64,000 nt of DNA from Ardenticatenaceae bacterium (GTDB lineage: Bacteria; Chloroflexota; Anaerolineae; Promineifilales; Promineifilaceae), in NCBI GenBank assembly GCA_020634215.1, contig JACKCD010000001.1, positions 151,107 through 215,106 on the forward strand, in the 5' to 3' direction. Positions 33,879-42,424 of the stretch are shown piece by piece (the first letter of the stretch is position 1; each line of letters begins with the position of its first letter). The position numbers were made by a program, and so were the translations under genes. The notes under the pieces are model-generated. The model was not told the DNA's origin. It was given only the letters and a program-made list of their open reading frames with translations, and made no database searches.

Positions 33879-35576
33879 ATGATGAATCATTTAGCCTGGT
33901 GGCAAACGGCCGTTTTTTATCAAATATACCCCCACAGCTTTGCCGACGGCAACGGCGACGGCGTGGGCGATCTGGTGGGCATCATTCAAAAGCTCGACTA
34001 CTTGCAAGATTTGGGCATAGATGCCATTTGGCTCTCCCCCCACTACCCCTCGCCACGCTTTGACATGGGGTACGACATCGCCGATTACACGGCCGTTGAC
34101 CCCATCTACGGCACGCTCGACGAGTTCAAGCAGCTTTTAGACGGGCTGCATACACGCGGCATGAAGCTCATTCTCGACTTGGTGCTCAACCACACCTCCG
34201 ACCAGCACGCCTGGTTTCAAGAATCACGCAGCAGCCGCGACAACCCCAAACGGGACTGGTACATTTGGCGCGACGGCAAAGACGGCGCACCCCCCAACAA
34301 CTGGTACTCTATTTTTGGCGGGCCAAGCTGGACCTACGACGAAACCACCGACCAATATTACTACCACTTCTTCTTCAAAGAGCAGCCCGACCTCAATTGG
34401 CGCAACCCCGACGTGCAGGCCGCCATGTTCGCTGCCGTCCGCTTCTGGCTCGACCTCGGTGTAGACGGCTTCCGCCTCGATGCCATCGAATCCCTCTTTG
34501 AACACCCCGACTTGCCCGACCATTCCGGCCGCTACACCGACCTCGATATGTTCCGCACCTTCCAGCGCGACCCCGATGCCCCCAGTTTTGCCGACACTTC
34601 CCGCTACCTGTTCACCTACCAAATGCGCCAACCCGGCATTCACGAGCTATTCCAAGAAATTCGCGCCCTGGTTGATGAATACGATAACCGGGTGTTGGTC
34701 GGGGAAACAGACGACGTAGCTTATCACGGCCAACACAACGACGAACTGCACCTGGTTTTCAACTTTTCGCTGATGCACCGTAGCCCCATCACCCCCAACG
34801 GCATTCGCGCCAACCAGCAGGAACGGCTGGCCGCGCTGCCGGCCGGAGCGTGGCCGTGCAACACCCTGGGCAACCACGACAGCCCCCGCGCCTACAGCCG
34901 CTTTGGCGACGGTCAAAACGACGAAGCCATTGCCCGCCTAGCGTTGGCACTGATGCTGACCTTACGCGGCACACCCTTTCTCTACAACGGCGAAGAAATT
35001 GGCATGGGCAACTGGCTGCCCAGCGACATCGCCACCTTCCGCGACAATGTGAGCCTGAATGCCTACCAGACGATGGTGCGTCTTGGCACGCCACCAGAGG
35101 AAGCGTTGGCAAAGGCCGCCGCCAGTGGCCGCGACCAGTGCCGCACGCCGATGCAGTGGGACAATGCGGCCAACGCTGGCTTTAGCCCAGAGAATGTGAC
35201 CCCCTGGCTGCCCGTTAACCCCAATTATGCCGCCGGGGTCAATGTGGCCGACCAGCTTGCCAATCCCGATTCGCTGCTCAATTTTTACCGCCGCCTGCTG
35301 GCACTGCGGCGGCAAACTTCGGCTTTGATTGCGGGTGAATATGTACCACTGCATGAGGAGGCGGAAGAGTATGTGGCGTTTTTGCGAAAAACGGCCGTTT
35401 CCACCCTCCTCGTCATCCTCAACTACAGCCCCAACCCGCTAACGCTGGCGTTTGACGTGGCCGAGACGGGCAAGGTGTTGTTTTCGAGTGAGGGGGAGAG
35501 GGAGGGAGAAACGGCCGTTCTTGCCACCCTCCCCCTCGCCCCCTTTGAAATTTTGTTAACAGAACCAAACCAATAA
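33879..35576 (+). CDS. GH13 alpha-glucosidase / oligo-1,6-glucosidase-like
   Basis: 565 residues. The TIM barrel opens with WWQTAVFYQIYPHSFADGNGDGVGDL. The nucleophile Asp is in GVDGFRLDAIE (about 203), the acid/base Glu in VLVGETDD (about 277), and the transition-state Asp in LGNHDSPR (about 334). TPMQWDNAANAGF is the oligo-1,6-glucosidase subfamily region. No signal peptide, so it probably acts on imported alpha-glucosides. The start at 33879 is preferred because the longer frame begins inside the toxin gene. It is an unexpected resident between leu genes. Confidence 0.9.
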   Translation: MMNHLAWWQTAVFYQIYPHSFADGNGDGVGDLVGIIQKLDYLQDLGIDAIWLSPHYPSPRFDMGYDIADYTAVDPIYGTLDEFKQLLDGLHTRGMKLILDLVLNHTSDQHAWFQESRSSRDNPKRDWYIWRDGKDGAPPNNWYSIFGGPSWTYDETTDQYYYHFFFKEQPDLNWRNPDVQAAMFAAVRFWLDLGVDGFRLDAIESLFEHPDLPDHSGRYTDLDMFRTFQRDPDAPSFADTSRYLFTYQMRQPGIHELFQEIRALVDEYDNRVLVGETDDVAYHGQHNDELHLVFNFSLMHRSPITPNGIRANQQERLAALPAGAWPCNTLGNHDSPRAYSRFGDGQNDEAIARLALALMLTLRGTPFLYNGEEIGMGNWLPSDIATFRDNVSLNAYQTMVRLGTPPEEALAKAAASGRDQCRTPMQWDNAANAGFSPENVTPWLPVNPNYAAGVNVADQLANPDSLLNFYRRLLALRRQTSALIAGEYVPLHEEAEEYVAFLRKTAVSTLLVILNYSPNPLTLAFDVAETGKVLFSSEGEREGETAVLATLPLAPFEILLTEPNQ

Positions 35577-35627
35577 ATAAAATAAGGAACCGTCATCTTT
35601 AATCAAACCTTCGTCAATCCATAAACA

Positions 35628-35661
35628 TGACTGATTACTGAACACTGATTACTGATTACTT
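35628..35661. repeat. ACTGATTACTGA tandem word before leuC
   Basis: ACTGATTACTGA and ACTGATTACTGATTACT repeat in tandem. Unlike the other members there is no clear opposing arm. It is followed by CAAGGAGAA and the leuC ATG. Confidence 0.5.
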
Positions 35662-35678
35662 CCAAAACAAGGAGAACT

Positions 35679-37088
35679 ATGAGTAACCAACCCAGAACCA
35701 CCTTCGACAAGATTTGGGACAGCCACGTGGTGGTCGAAGAACCCGGCAGTCCCACCGTTTTATACATTGACCTCCACCTGATCCACGAAGTCACCTCCCC
35801 CCAAGCCTTCACCGGGCTACGGGAGAAGGGGCTGCGGGTAAAACGGCCGTCGCAAACCGTCGCCACCATGGATCACTCCATTCCCACCACCCCACTGCAT
35901 ATTCCCATCAGCGATGCTATTGCTGCCAAGCAAATTGCCACGCTGGAAGAAAACTGCCGCGAATTTGGCATTCCGCTCCACGGCATGGACAGCCCCAACC
36001 GGGGCATCGTTCACGTCATCGGGCCGGAACTCGGCATCACCCAGCCCGGCATGACCATTGTCTGCGGCGACAGCCACACCTCGACCCACGGGGCGTTTGG
36101 GGCGCTGGCCTTTGGCATTGGCACCAGCGAGGTGGAGCATGTGTTGGCAACCCAAACGCTGCTGCAATCGAAGCCGAAGACGTATGCGGTGAATGTTAAC
36201 GGCCGTTTATCCCCCAACGTCGCCGCCAAAGACATCATCCTCGCCCTCCTCGCCCGCATCGGCATCGGCGGCGGCACCGGCCACGTCTTTGAATATCGCG
36301 GCGAAGCCATCCGCGCCCTCAGCATGGAAGAGCGCATGACTGTCTGCAACATGAGCATCGAAGGCGGCGCCCGCGCTGGCCTCGTCGCCCCCGACGACAC
36401 CACCATCAACTACATCGCCGGCCGCCAGCTTGCTCCGCAAGGAGCCGCCTGGGACAAAGCCGTCGCCTACTGGCGCACCCTTGCCAGCGACGAAGGAGCC
36501 ACGTTCGACAAAGAAATCACCCTCGATGCCAGCACCCTCACCCCCATGATCACCTACGGCACCAACCCCGGCATGGGCATGGGCATCGCCGACATCATCC
36601 CCGACCCCATGAGCATCGGCGATGTTAGCGAGCGCAACACCCTCATCAAAGCCCTCAACTACATGGATTTGCAGCCCGGCCGGCAGCTACTCGGCCAGCC
36701 GCTTGACGTGGTGTTCATCGGAAGCTGCACCAACTCCCGCATCTCCGACCTACGCGAAGCCGCCGCCCTCATGCGCGGGCGCAAAGTCAGCGAAAACGTC
36801 CGCGTCATGGTTGTCCCCGGTTCGCAGGACGTGAAAAAGCAGGCCGAAGCCGAAGGGCTAGACCAAATCTTCAAAGAAGCCGGAGCCGACTGGCGCGAAG
36901 CGGGCTGCTCCATGTGCATCGCCATGAACGGCGACCAGCTCCAGCCCGGCCAATACGCCATCAGCACCAGCAACCGCAACTTTGAAGGTCGCCAGGGCAA
37001 GGGCGGCCGCACCTTCCTCGCCAGCCCCCTCACCGCCGCTGCGTCCGCCGTGACGGGTGTTGTCACTGATGTACGGAGTTTCCAGTAA
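35679..37088 (+). CDS. leuC: 3-isopropylmalate dehydratase, large subunit
   Basis: 469 residues of the aconitase family. [4Fe-4S] ligands are one Cys in GSCTNSRISDLREAA (about 350) and the pair in AGCSMCIAMNGD (about 410 and 413). GDSHTSTHGAFGALAFGIGTSEVEHV near 130-155 is also typical. With LeuD it isomerises 2-isopropylmalate. Such enzymes can also isomerise citramalate, which fits the cimA gene downstream. Start preceded by CAAGGAGAA. Confidence 0.94.
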   Translation: MSNQPRTTFDKIWDSHVVVEEPGSPTVLYIDLHLIHEVTSPQAFTGLREKGLRVKRPSQTVATMDHSIPTTPLHIPISDAIAAKQIATLEENCREFGIPLHGMDSPNRGIVHVIGPELGITQPGMTIVCGDSHTSTHGAFGALAFGIGTSEVEHVLATQTLLQSKPKTYAVNVNGRLSPNVAAKDIILALLARIGIGGGTGHVFEYRGEAIRALSMEERMTVCNMSIEGGARAGLVAPDDTTINYIAGRQLAPQGAAWDKAVAYWRTLASDEGATFDKEITLDASTLTPMITYGTNPGMGMGIADIIPDPMSIGDVSERNTLIKALNYMDLQPGRQLLGQPLDVVFIGSCTNSRISDLREAAALMRGRKVSENVRVMVVPGSQDVKKQAEAEGLDQIFKEAGADWREAGCSMCIAMNGDQLQPGQYAISTSNRNFEGRQGKGGRTFLASPLTAAASAVTGVVTDVRSFQ

Positions 37089-37089
37089 A

Positions 37090-37161
37090 CAGTAATCGGT
37101 AATCAGTAACCGGTAATCAGTTAACCCTCAACTGATTACTGAATACCGATTACTGATTACT
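37090..37161. repeat. TAATCGGTAATCAGT-word hairpin between leuC and leuD
   Basis: AGTAATCGGTAATCAGTAACCGGTAATCAGTT faces AACTGATTACTGAATACCGATTACTGATTACT across CCCTC. It fills the gap, leaving only about 10 bp before leuD. Confidence 0.7.
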
Positions 37162-37171
37162 TCAAATAAAA

Positions 37172-37783
37172 ATGGAACCATTTACTACCTTAAATAGCCA
37201 CCTCGTCTCCATTCCTACGGAGAACATTGATACCGACCAAATTATTCCCGCCCGGTTTTTGAAAACCATCAGCAAGAAAGGGCTGGGGCAAAACCTGTTT
37301 TCTGACTGGCGCTACAATGAAGATGGGTCAGACAACCCCAACTTTATTCTGAACGCCCCCGAATCGCAGGGAGCGAAAATTTTGATTGCTGGCGACAACT
37401 TCGGCTGCGGCTCTAGCCGGGAACATGCCCCCTGGGCCTTAATGGATTGGGGCGTTCAGGCGGTGATCTCCACCTCCTTTGCCGACATCTTCCGCAACAA
37501 CTCGCTCAAAAATGGGCTACTGCCGGTCATCGTAGATGAAGACACCCACAAGCAAATTCAAAGTTTGGTGGAAGAAGACCCCACGACAAAGATTACCGTT
37601 GACCTTGCCAGCCAAACGGTGCAGTTGCCAGACGGCCGTTCCGTCTCCTTCCCCATTGATGGCTTTAGCAAAACCTGTATGCTCGAAGGCATTGACCAGC
37701 TTGGCTACTTGCTGAAGCAGGAAGAAAAGATGCTGGCCTATGAGGCGGCACATCCGGCGCGAGTTAATACATTGGGAGAGTGA
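37172..37783 (+). CDS. leuD: 3-isopropylmalate dehydratase, small subunit
   Basis: 203 residues, typical of the E. coli-type LeuD. The swivelling domain has VSIPTENIDTDQIIPARFL at the start and the substrate-specifying NFGCGSSREHAPWAL loop at about 75-90. It completes the active site of LeuC. There is little room for a Shine-Dalgarno after the repeat, so expression may depend on coupling to leuC. Confidence 0.94.
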   Translation: MEPFTTLNSHLVSIPTENIDTDQIIPARFLKTISKKGLGQNLFSDWRYNEDGSDNPNFILNAPESQGAKILIAGDNFGCGSSREHAPWALMDWGVQAVISTSFADIFRNNSLKNGLLPVIVDEDTHKQIQSLVEEDPTTKITVDLASQTVQLPDGRSVSFPIDGFSKTCMLEGIDQLGYLLKQEEKMLAYEAAHPARVNTLGE

Positions 37784-37784
37784 T

Positions 37785-37866
37785 CGGTAATCGGTAATCG
37801 GTAATCGGTAATCAGATTGTACTGATTACTGACCACTGATTACTGATTACTGACAACCGATTACCA
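37785..37866. repeat. TAATCGGTAATCAG-word hairpin between leuD and cimA
   Basis: Four tandem ATCGGTA words (37783-37812) face ACTGATTACTGACCACTGATTACTGATTAC and CGATTACC. It reaches almost to the cimA ATG at 37869, so no conventional ribosome site remains between repeat and gene. Confidence 0.7.
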
Positions 37867-37868
37867 AC

Positions 37869-39422
37869 ATGAAGGTATTCCTCTATGACACCACCCTCCG
37901 CGACGGCAGTCAGCGGGAGGGAATTTCTTATTCGCTGGATGACAAGCTGAAGATTGCGCGGCGGTTGGATGAATTTGGCATTGACTACATTGAAGGGGGG
38001 TGGCCTGGCTCCAACCCCAAGGATGTAGAATTTTTTAACCACGCCCCCAACCTGGGGCTAAAACACGCCAAAATTGCCGCCTTTGGCTCCACGCGACGCA
38101 AAGGCACGCCACCGGAAAAAGATACCAATATCAAGGCACTGCTGGATGCCAACACACCTGTTTGCACCGTTTTTGGCAAAAGCTGGGATTTGCACGTCGT
38201 TGATGTATTAGAAACGACGATGGAAGAGAATTTAGCCATGATTGGTGACTCCGTTGCCTACTTAAAAGCAAAGGGCAAGGAAGTTATCTATGATGCCGAG
38301 CATTTTTTTGATGGCTACAAGGCCAACCCAGAGTATGCGCTGGCAACGGTGAAAACGGCCGCTATTCGGGGAGCCGATTGCGTGGTGCTGTGCGACACCA
38401 ACGGCGGCACGCTGCCGTGGGAGGTGGAGGAGATTGTGACAGTGGTTGCCGCCAGCCTGGGCAGCACGCCGATTGGTATCCATACGCATGATGACAATGG
38501 GTGTGGGGTGGCGAATACGTTAACGGCCGTTAAAGCCGGAGCCATCCACATCCAGGGCACCATCAACGGCTACGGCGAGCGCGTCGCCAACGCCAACCTC
38601 TGTACCGTTATCCCTGGCTTGCAGCTAAAAATGGAGCGCAACTGCGTTTCTAGCGAACAGCTTGCCACCCTCACCGACCTCTCGGTCTATGTGGCCGAAA
38701 TTGCCAACCTGGCCCATGATGACCATGCGCCCTACGTGGGAGCCAGTGCCTTTGCCCACAAGGGTGGTGTCCATGTGGCGGCCATGCTGCGTAACCCGTT
38801 GAGTTACCAACATATTGAACCAACGGCCGTTGGCAACCAGCAGCGCAGCGTCGTTTCTGAGCTGTCTGGCCGGGGCAATTTGGTAGACAAAGCAGAACAG
38901 TTTGGGCTGGACACCCAGCGGCTCGATTTGCGCCAGGTGCTGGACAGAATTAAACAGCTTGAAGCGCAGGGGTTCACCTTTGAAGGGGCGGAAGCGTCGG
39001 TGGAGCTAATGTTGCGCCGCACGCATCCCGACTACGTGGCTCCGTTTGAGCTGGTGGACTTTATGGTGATGGTGCAGCGGCGGCGCGGGCGCGGTTTGAT
39101 TGCCGAAGCAACGGTGAAGGTGAAGGTGGGCGAAGACATTTTGCACACCGCCGCCGAAGGCAACGGCCCAGTCAATGCGCTGGATGCGGCTCTGCGTAAA
39201 TCGCTCATCAACATCTATCCACAACTGCGGGATGTGAGCCTGGTGGATTACAAGGTGCGTATTTTGGACGGCGAACACGCCACCGGAGCCACCACCCGCG
39301 TGCTGATTGATTCCCACTGTGGCACCCGCGCCTGGAGTACGGTTGGGGCCAGCCCCAACATCATCGAAGCAAGCTGGCGGGCGCTGGCTGATAGTATGGA
39401 ATATGCAATTGTGAGTTCATAG
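37869..39422 (+). CDS. cimA: (R)-citramalate synthase
   Basis: 517 residues. DTTLRDGSQREGISYSLDDKL and GGWPGSNPKDVEFF are specific to CimA rather than LeuA. The HxH metal site is in GIHTHDDNGCGVANT (about 205). The C-terminal LeuA-type regulatory domain is at about 385-510. It makes citramalate from pyruvate and acetyl-CoA for the threonine-independent route to 2-oxobutyrate and isoleucine. LeuCD just upstream can process citramalate; leuB is not in the window. Confidence 0.93.
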   Translation: MKVFLYDTTLRDGSQREGISYSLDDKLKIARRLDEFGIDYIEGGWPGSNPKDVEFFNHAPNLGLKHAKIAAFGSTRRKGTPPEKDTNIKALLDANTPVCTVFGKSWDLHVVDVLETTMEENLAMIGDSVAYLKAKGKEVIYDAEHFFDGYKANPEYALATVKTAAIRGADCVVLCDTNGGTLPWEVEEIVTVVAASLGSTPIGIHTHDDNGCGVANTLTAVKAGAIHIQGTINGYGERVANANLCTVIPGLQLKMERNCVSSEQLATLTDLSVYVAEIANLAHDDHAPYVGASAFAHKGGVHVAAMLRNPLSYQHIEPTAVGNQQRSVVSELSGRGNLVDKAEQFGLDTQRLDLRQVLDRIKQLEAQGFTFEGAEASVELMLRRTHPDYVAPFELVDFMVMVQRRRGRGLIAEATVKVKVGEDILHTAAEGNGPVNALDAALRKSLINIYPQLRDVSLVDYKVRILDGEHATGATTRVLIDSHCGTRAWSTVGASPNIIEASWRALADSMEYAIVSS

Positions 39423-39423
39423 T

Positions 39424-39490
39424 AATTGGGGATTGGAGATTGGAGATTCGTGATGGCGCACAATCTCCAATCTCCAATCCCCAATCTCCA
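39424..39490. repeat. AGATTGG-word hairpin between cimA and ybaK-like gene
   Basis: ATTGGGGATTGGAGATTGGAGATT faces AATCTCCAATCTCCAATCCC and CAATCTCC, followed by TTTTTT (39491-39496). The T-run makes it a plausible terminator, but the next gene's ATG is immediately after it. Confidence 0.65.
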
Positions 39491-39496
39491 TTTTTT

Positions 39497-39973
39497 ATGC
39501 ACCCTTCTGCCGAAAAAGTAGCAACTGCCGCCCGTGAGCTGGGGCTGGCTGTGGATATTGTGGAATTTGCCCAGACGACGCGCACGGCGCAGGAAGCAGC
39601 CGACGCGATTGGCTGCACCGTCGCCCAAATTGTGAAAAGTCTGTGTTTTGAAGTGGCTGGCACGGCGACGATGGCGCTGGTTTCGGGGGTGAACCAACTG
39701 GACGAACGCAAATTGGCGGGGCTGTGCGGCGTGGGGCGCAAGCAGGTGCAGCGTGCCAGTGCCGACGCGGTGAAGGCGGCAACGGGGTTTACGATAGGGG
39801 GCGTGCCGCCGTTTGGTCATGTCAGCCCACTGCCGATTTTTGTAGATGAGGATTTGCTGCCGTTTGAGGTGGTGTGGGCGGCGGCGGGTACGCCGTTTGC
39901 GGTGTTTGCCGTTGCGCCGGCCGATTTGCTGCGGGTGTGTGGGGGAACGGCCGTTGATCTCAAAAAAGGGTAA
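39497..39973 (+). CDS. YbaK/EbsC-family aminoacyl-tRNA deacylase
   Basis: 158 residues, the size of free-standing trans-editing proteins that hydrolyse mischarged Cys-tRNAPro or Ala-tRNAPro. IVKSLCFEVAGTATMALVSGVNQLDERKL contains the conserved VKxLxF Lys near residue 44. GFTIGGVPPFGH near 100 is the family GxxPPFG loop. The start at 39497 follows the repeat; an in-frame Met at 39440 lies within it. A second member of the family is at 46807. Confidence 0.85.
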   Translation: MHPSAEKVATAARELGLAVDIVEFAQTTRTAQEAADAIGCTVAQIVKSLCFEVAGTATMALVSGVNQLDERKLAGLCGVGRKQVQRASADAVKAATGFTIGGVPPFGHVSPLPIFVDEDLLPFEVVWAAAGTPFAVFAVAPADLLRVCGGTAVDLKKG

Positions 39974-40742
39974 TGGGTGGAAAACGGCCGTTTTTCTCCT
40001 CTGCCTCACCCTCTCACTCACCCTGTTTGGCGGCCTAATCTGGCTCTACTATCGCCACTACCCCACCCTACAAGCCAACAAACGCCACGGCTTTGCCGCG
40101 CTGGGGCTAATCCTGCTGGGCATGTTCCAACTGCTGACCCCCCTCGACATCCGCAGCCGCTGGGAACAGATGGAAACCCGTGATATTGTCCGCGATTATG
40201 GGTTTAAAATGGGGGGTGGGCTGGGGCTCATAACGGCCGTTTTGCTCATCTTCCTCCTCCTCAACTGGCTCCTCGAACTGCCCAGCCGGCTCAACCGCCC
40301 CGCCCTGCTGTGGGCCATGCTTTTTCTCGGCGCACCCCTCGTTGCCATCGTCGTTGACCTCATTCAAAACAGTGTTCGCCGCACCCTGCGTAACCTCATC
40401 GTTGGCTACATCATTTATTCATTCAAAATCTACTTTCTGCTCATCGCCCAATTTATCTACGTGCCCATCGCCTTTCTCCTGTTCCCGGCCGGCTTCTTCC
40501 TACAGCTCATCTCCATTGCCGAAGCCGCCATTCGCTGGTTCCAGGGCGAAACGGGGTTGCCCATCTTGTGCCTGTGGAGTGGCCTTGAGCCGCCCTACTG
40601 CCTGCCCGCGCTGTTCACCTTCCACATTGGGCATTTGGTTTTGGCCTATTTTGGGGCAAAATATGGTGACCAAATCTTGAATCGGTGGAGCAACTGGCTC
40701 TATTTGGGTATGGAAGCGTTGGAAAGTGGGATGGAAAAATAG
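39954..40742 (+). CDS. Multi-pass membrane protein, unknown function
   Basis: About 262 residues from a TTG at 39954; a GTG at 39939 is also possible and no ATG fits. It overlaps the ybaK-like stop in another frame, so translation is probably coupled. Hydrophobic segments lie near residues 10-30 (FLLCLTLSLTLFGGLIWLYY), 40-58, 85-108, 118-135, 150-185 and 220-240. I do not recognise a family. The TAACGGCCGTTTT at 40231 encodes the ITAV of the third hydrophobic segment. Confidence 0.6.
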   Translation: MISKKGNGWKTAVFLLCLTLSLTLFGGLIWLYYRHYPTLQANKRHGFAALGLILLGMFQLLTPLDIRSRWEQMETRDIVRDYGFKMGGGLGLITAVLLIFLLLNWLLELPSRLNRPALLWAMLFLGAPLVAIVVDLIQNSVRRTLRNLIVGYIIYSFKIYFLLIAQFIYVPIAFLLFPAGFFLQLISIAEAAIRWFQGETGLPILCLWSGLEPPYCLPALFTFHIGHLVLAYFGAKYGDQILNRWSNWLYLGMEALESGMEK

Positions 40743-40754
40743 CTACTATACAGG

Positions 40755-40836
40755 TGTCATTTCGAGGTCCTCCGAGAAATCTCATTGACATCGCCAAGTG
40801 AGCGGGATTTCTCCTCGAAGACTCGTCGAAATGACA
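40755..40836. repeat. TGTCATTTCGA inverted repeat element
   Basis: TGTCATTTCGA (40755-40765) is inverted at 40826-40836, with further pairing inside (CCTCCGAGAAATCTC against GGGATTTCTCCTCGA). Elements with TCATTTCGA ends occur widely in bacterial intergenic DNA. It lies between two co-directional genes. Confidence 0.65.
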
Positions 40837-40892
40837 TGTTTGGGTCATAAACTGGTTTCTGGTCGTTAGACCTAGCTAGTTACGAAAAACAA

Positions 40893-41753
40893 ATGGAATC
40901 GTTTGACATCAACACGCTGAATCAATGGCTGGGGCGGGAACAGGTGGTGGTGGTGGAATTAACGGCCGTTACCGCCAACCTCATGCAGGCCACCCTCAAC
41001 CGCCAGCCAACGCTGCAAACGGGGGATGAACTGCCCCCCGCCTGGCACTGGCTCTATTTTCATGAACCCGTGCCAGGGGGCAGCTTGGGCGCAGACGGCC
41101 ATCCCCAGTTGGGGGGCTTTATGCCACCAGTCAACTTTGGCACAGGCGAACCGCCGCGCCGGATGTGGGCGGGGGGCAAATTGACGTTTGGGCAACCGCT
41201 GCGGCTGGGGGAACGGGTAACGAAGCGGTCTACGATTAAAGCCATTACGCCAAAAGAGGGGAGAAACGGCCGTTTGTGCTTTGTCATCGTTGAACATGAA
41301 CTGACCGTCAACGGCGAACGTCGCCTGCTCGAAGAACAAACCATCGTCTACCGTGAGCCGGTCACAGCCGGTGGCAATGCCGTTGTGGCTCCACCTGCCC
41401 CCACAAACAGCGACTTTTCCGCCACCTACCACCCCAACCCCATCATGCTTTTCCGCTACTCCGCCCTCACCTTTAACAGCCACCGCATCCACTACGATGC
41501 CGACTTTTGCCGCCAGCACGAAGGCTACCCCGATTTAGTCGTCCACGGCCCCCTCACCGCCACCCTCCTGCTCGACCTGTTTTACCGCCAATTCCCCCAC
41601 AAATGCATTGCCGCCTTCAGCTATCGCGGCGTGAGTCCGTTGTTTAACCCGCACCCGTTCACCGTTCACGGCACGGTCAATGGGGAAGCGTGGGCCAGCA
41701 ACGCTCATGGGGAGCTGGCAATGTCGGCCCAAATTGCATTCACCCTGGGTTAG
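40893..41753 (+). CDS. MaoC/HTD2-like hot-dog dehydratase, mesaconyl-C4-CoA hydratase-like
   Basis: 286 residues with two hot-dog halves. The N-terminal half has the LGFMPPV-type stretch GGFMPPVNFGTGEPPRRMWAG. The C-terminal half has MLFRYSALTFNSHRIHYD, where Asp and His of the hydratase active site would lie, and YPDLVVHGPL. Relatives include mesaconyl-C4-CoA hydratase of the Chloroflexus 3-hydroxypropionate cycle and itaconyl/mesaconyl-CoA hydratases. No other gene of that cycle is visible here, so a general enoyl-CoA hydratase role is equally possible. Confidence 0.75.
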   Translation: MESFDINTLNQWLGREQVVVVELTAVTANLMQATLNRQPTLQTGDELPPAWHWLYFHEPVPGGSLGADGHPQLGGFMPPVNFGTGEPPRRMWAGGKLTFGQPLRLGERVTKRSTIKAITPKEGRNGRLCFVIVEHELTVNGERRLLEEQTIVYREPVTAGGNAVVAPPAPTNSDFSATYHPNPIMLFRYSALTFNSHRIHYDADFCRQHEGYPDLVVHGPLTATLLLDLFYRQFPHKCIAAFSYRGVSPLFNPHPFTVHGTVNGEAWASNAHGELAMSAQIAFTLG

Positions 41754-41756
41754 GTC

Positions 41757-41776
41757 TATCAACCGTTTGGTTGATA
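41757..41776. terminator. Small hairpin after the MaoC-like gene
   Basis: TATCAACC, loop GTTT, GGTTGATA: a perfect 8-bp stem 4 bp after the stop codon. No T-run follows, so it is a weak candidate terminator. Confidence 0.4.
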
Positions 41777-41963
41777 CACATCAGCCAACGGGTGGGTAAA
41801 TGCATCCACTCATTGCCTACTCAGATTCAACCGGGCGATTGGTTACGGCCGTTCTTCAATCTGCTATCCTAAAAACAGTTAACAACCGGGAAACGGCACG
41901 ATCAGCACTACAAATCCTTGTCTGTCTGCGTTCGTCCATATCCCATTTTTAAGGAGTAACGTG

Positions 41964-42332
41964 ATGAACGAAAATATGTCTGAGTTAAAAGAGCAGGAAA
42001 AGCAAAGCGTAGTAAGGTCGGCGAATCATTGGGTTATGGGGGCGGTGTTCATTTTGGTAGGCGGCGTGCTGCTGCTGCGAAATGTGACGGGATTTGCGTT
42101 TGAGAATTGGTGGGTGCTGTTTTGGCTCATTCCGCTGGGCGGGTTTGTGTCGGCTATTTGGGGACAGTATCGGGCAAACGGCCGTTTAAACAGTGGCCTC
42201 ATCATCGGAGCCGCCTTCATGGTTCTCATGATGGCCGTGTTTTTGTTCAACCTCAACTGGGGCACGCTGTGGCCCGTCTTCTTTATCTTCGGCGGCATTG
42301 CCGTGCTGCTAAGCAAACAACACCAGGGCTAA
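41964..42332 (+). CDS. Small membrane protein, LiaF/DUF5668-like
   Basis: 122 residues with a charged N-terminus and four hydrophobic segments arranged in two hairpins: VMGAVFILVGGVLLLRNV, WVLFWLIPLGGFVSAIW, LIIGAAFMVLMMAVFLF and LWPVFFIFGGIAVLL. This pattern is typical of LiaF/LiaI-type proteins that restrain an envelope-stress kinase. AAGGAG lies 7 nt before the ATG at 41964 (a GTG at 41961 is too close). The kinase and regulator genes downstream complete a LiaFSR-like set; the assignment is by context. Confidence 0.7.
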   Translation: MNENMSELKEQEKQSVVRSANHWVMGAVFILVGGVLLLRNVTGFAFENWWVLFWLIPLGGFVSAIWGQYRANGRLNSGLIIGAAFMVLMMAVFLFNLNWGTLWPVFFIFGGIAVLLSKQHQG

Positions 42333-42343
42333 TAGCTGCTTGG

Positions 42344-42398
42344 AAACGGGAGATTAGAGATTCCTGGCAACCAATCTCTAATCTCCAATCTCCCGTTT
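42344..42398. repeat. AGATTAG-word hairpin before the histidine kinase gene
   Basis: AAACGGGAGATTAGAGATT faces AATCTCTAATCTCCAATCTC-CCGTTT with a loop of about 10 nt. It lies between the LiaF-like and kinase genes. Confidence 0.65.
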
Positions 42399-42424
42399 AT
42401 GCTATAATCGCCATCTGCTAACCA

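Noticed and set aside
37783..37866. Tandem ATCGGTA words read as a regulator-binding iteron array or origin
   Set aside because: The words are matched by an inverted arm, recur in several unrelated gaps, and no replication gene is near. The intergenic hairpin class explains them better.
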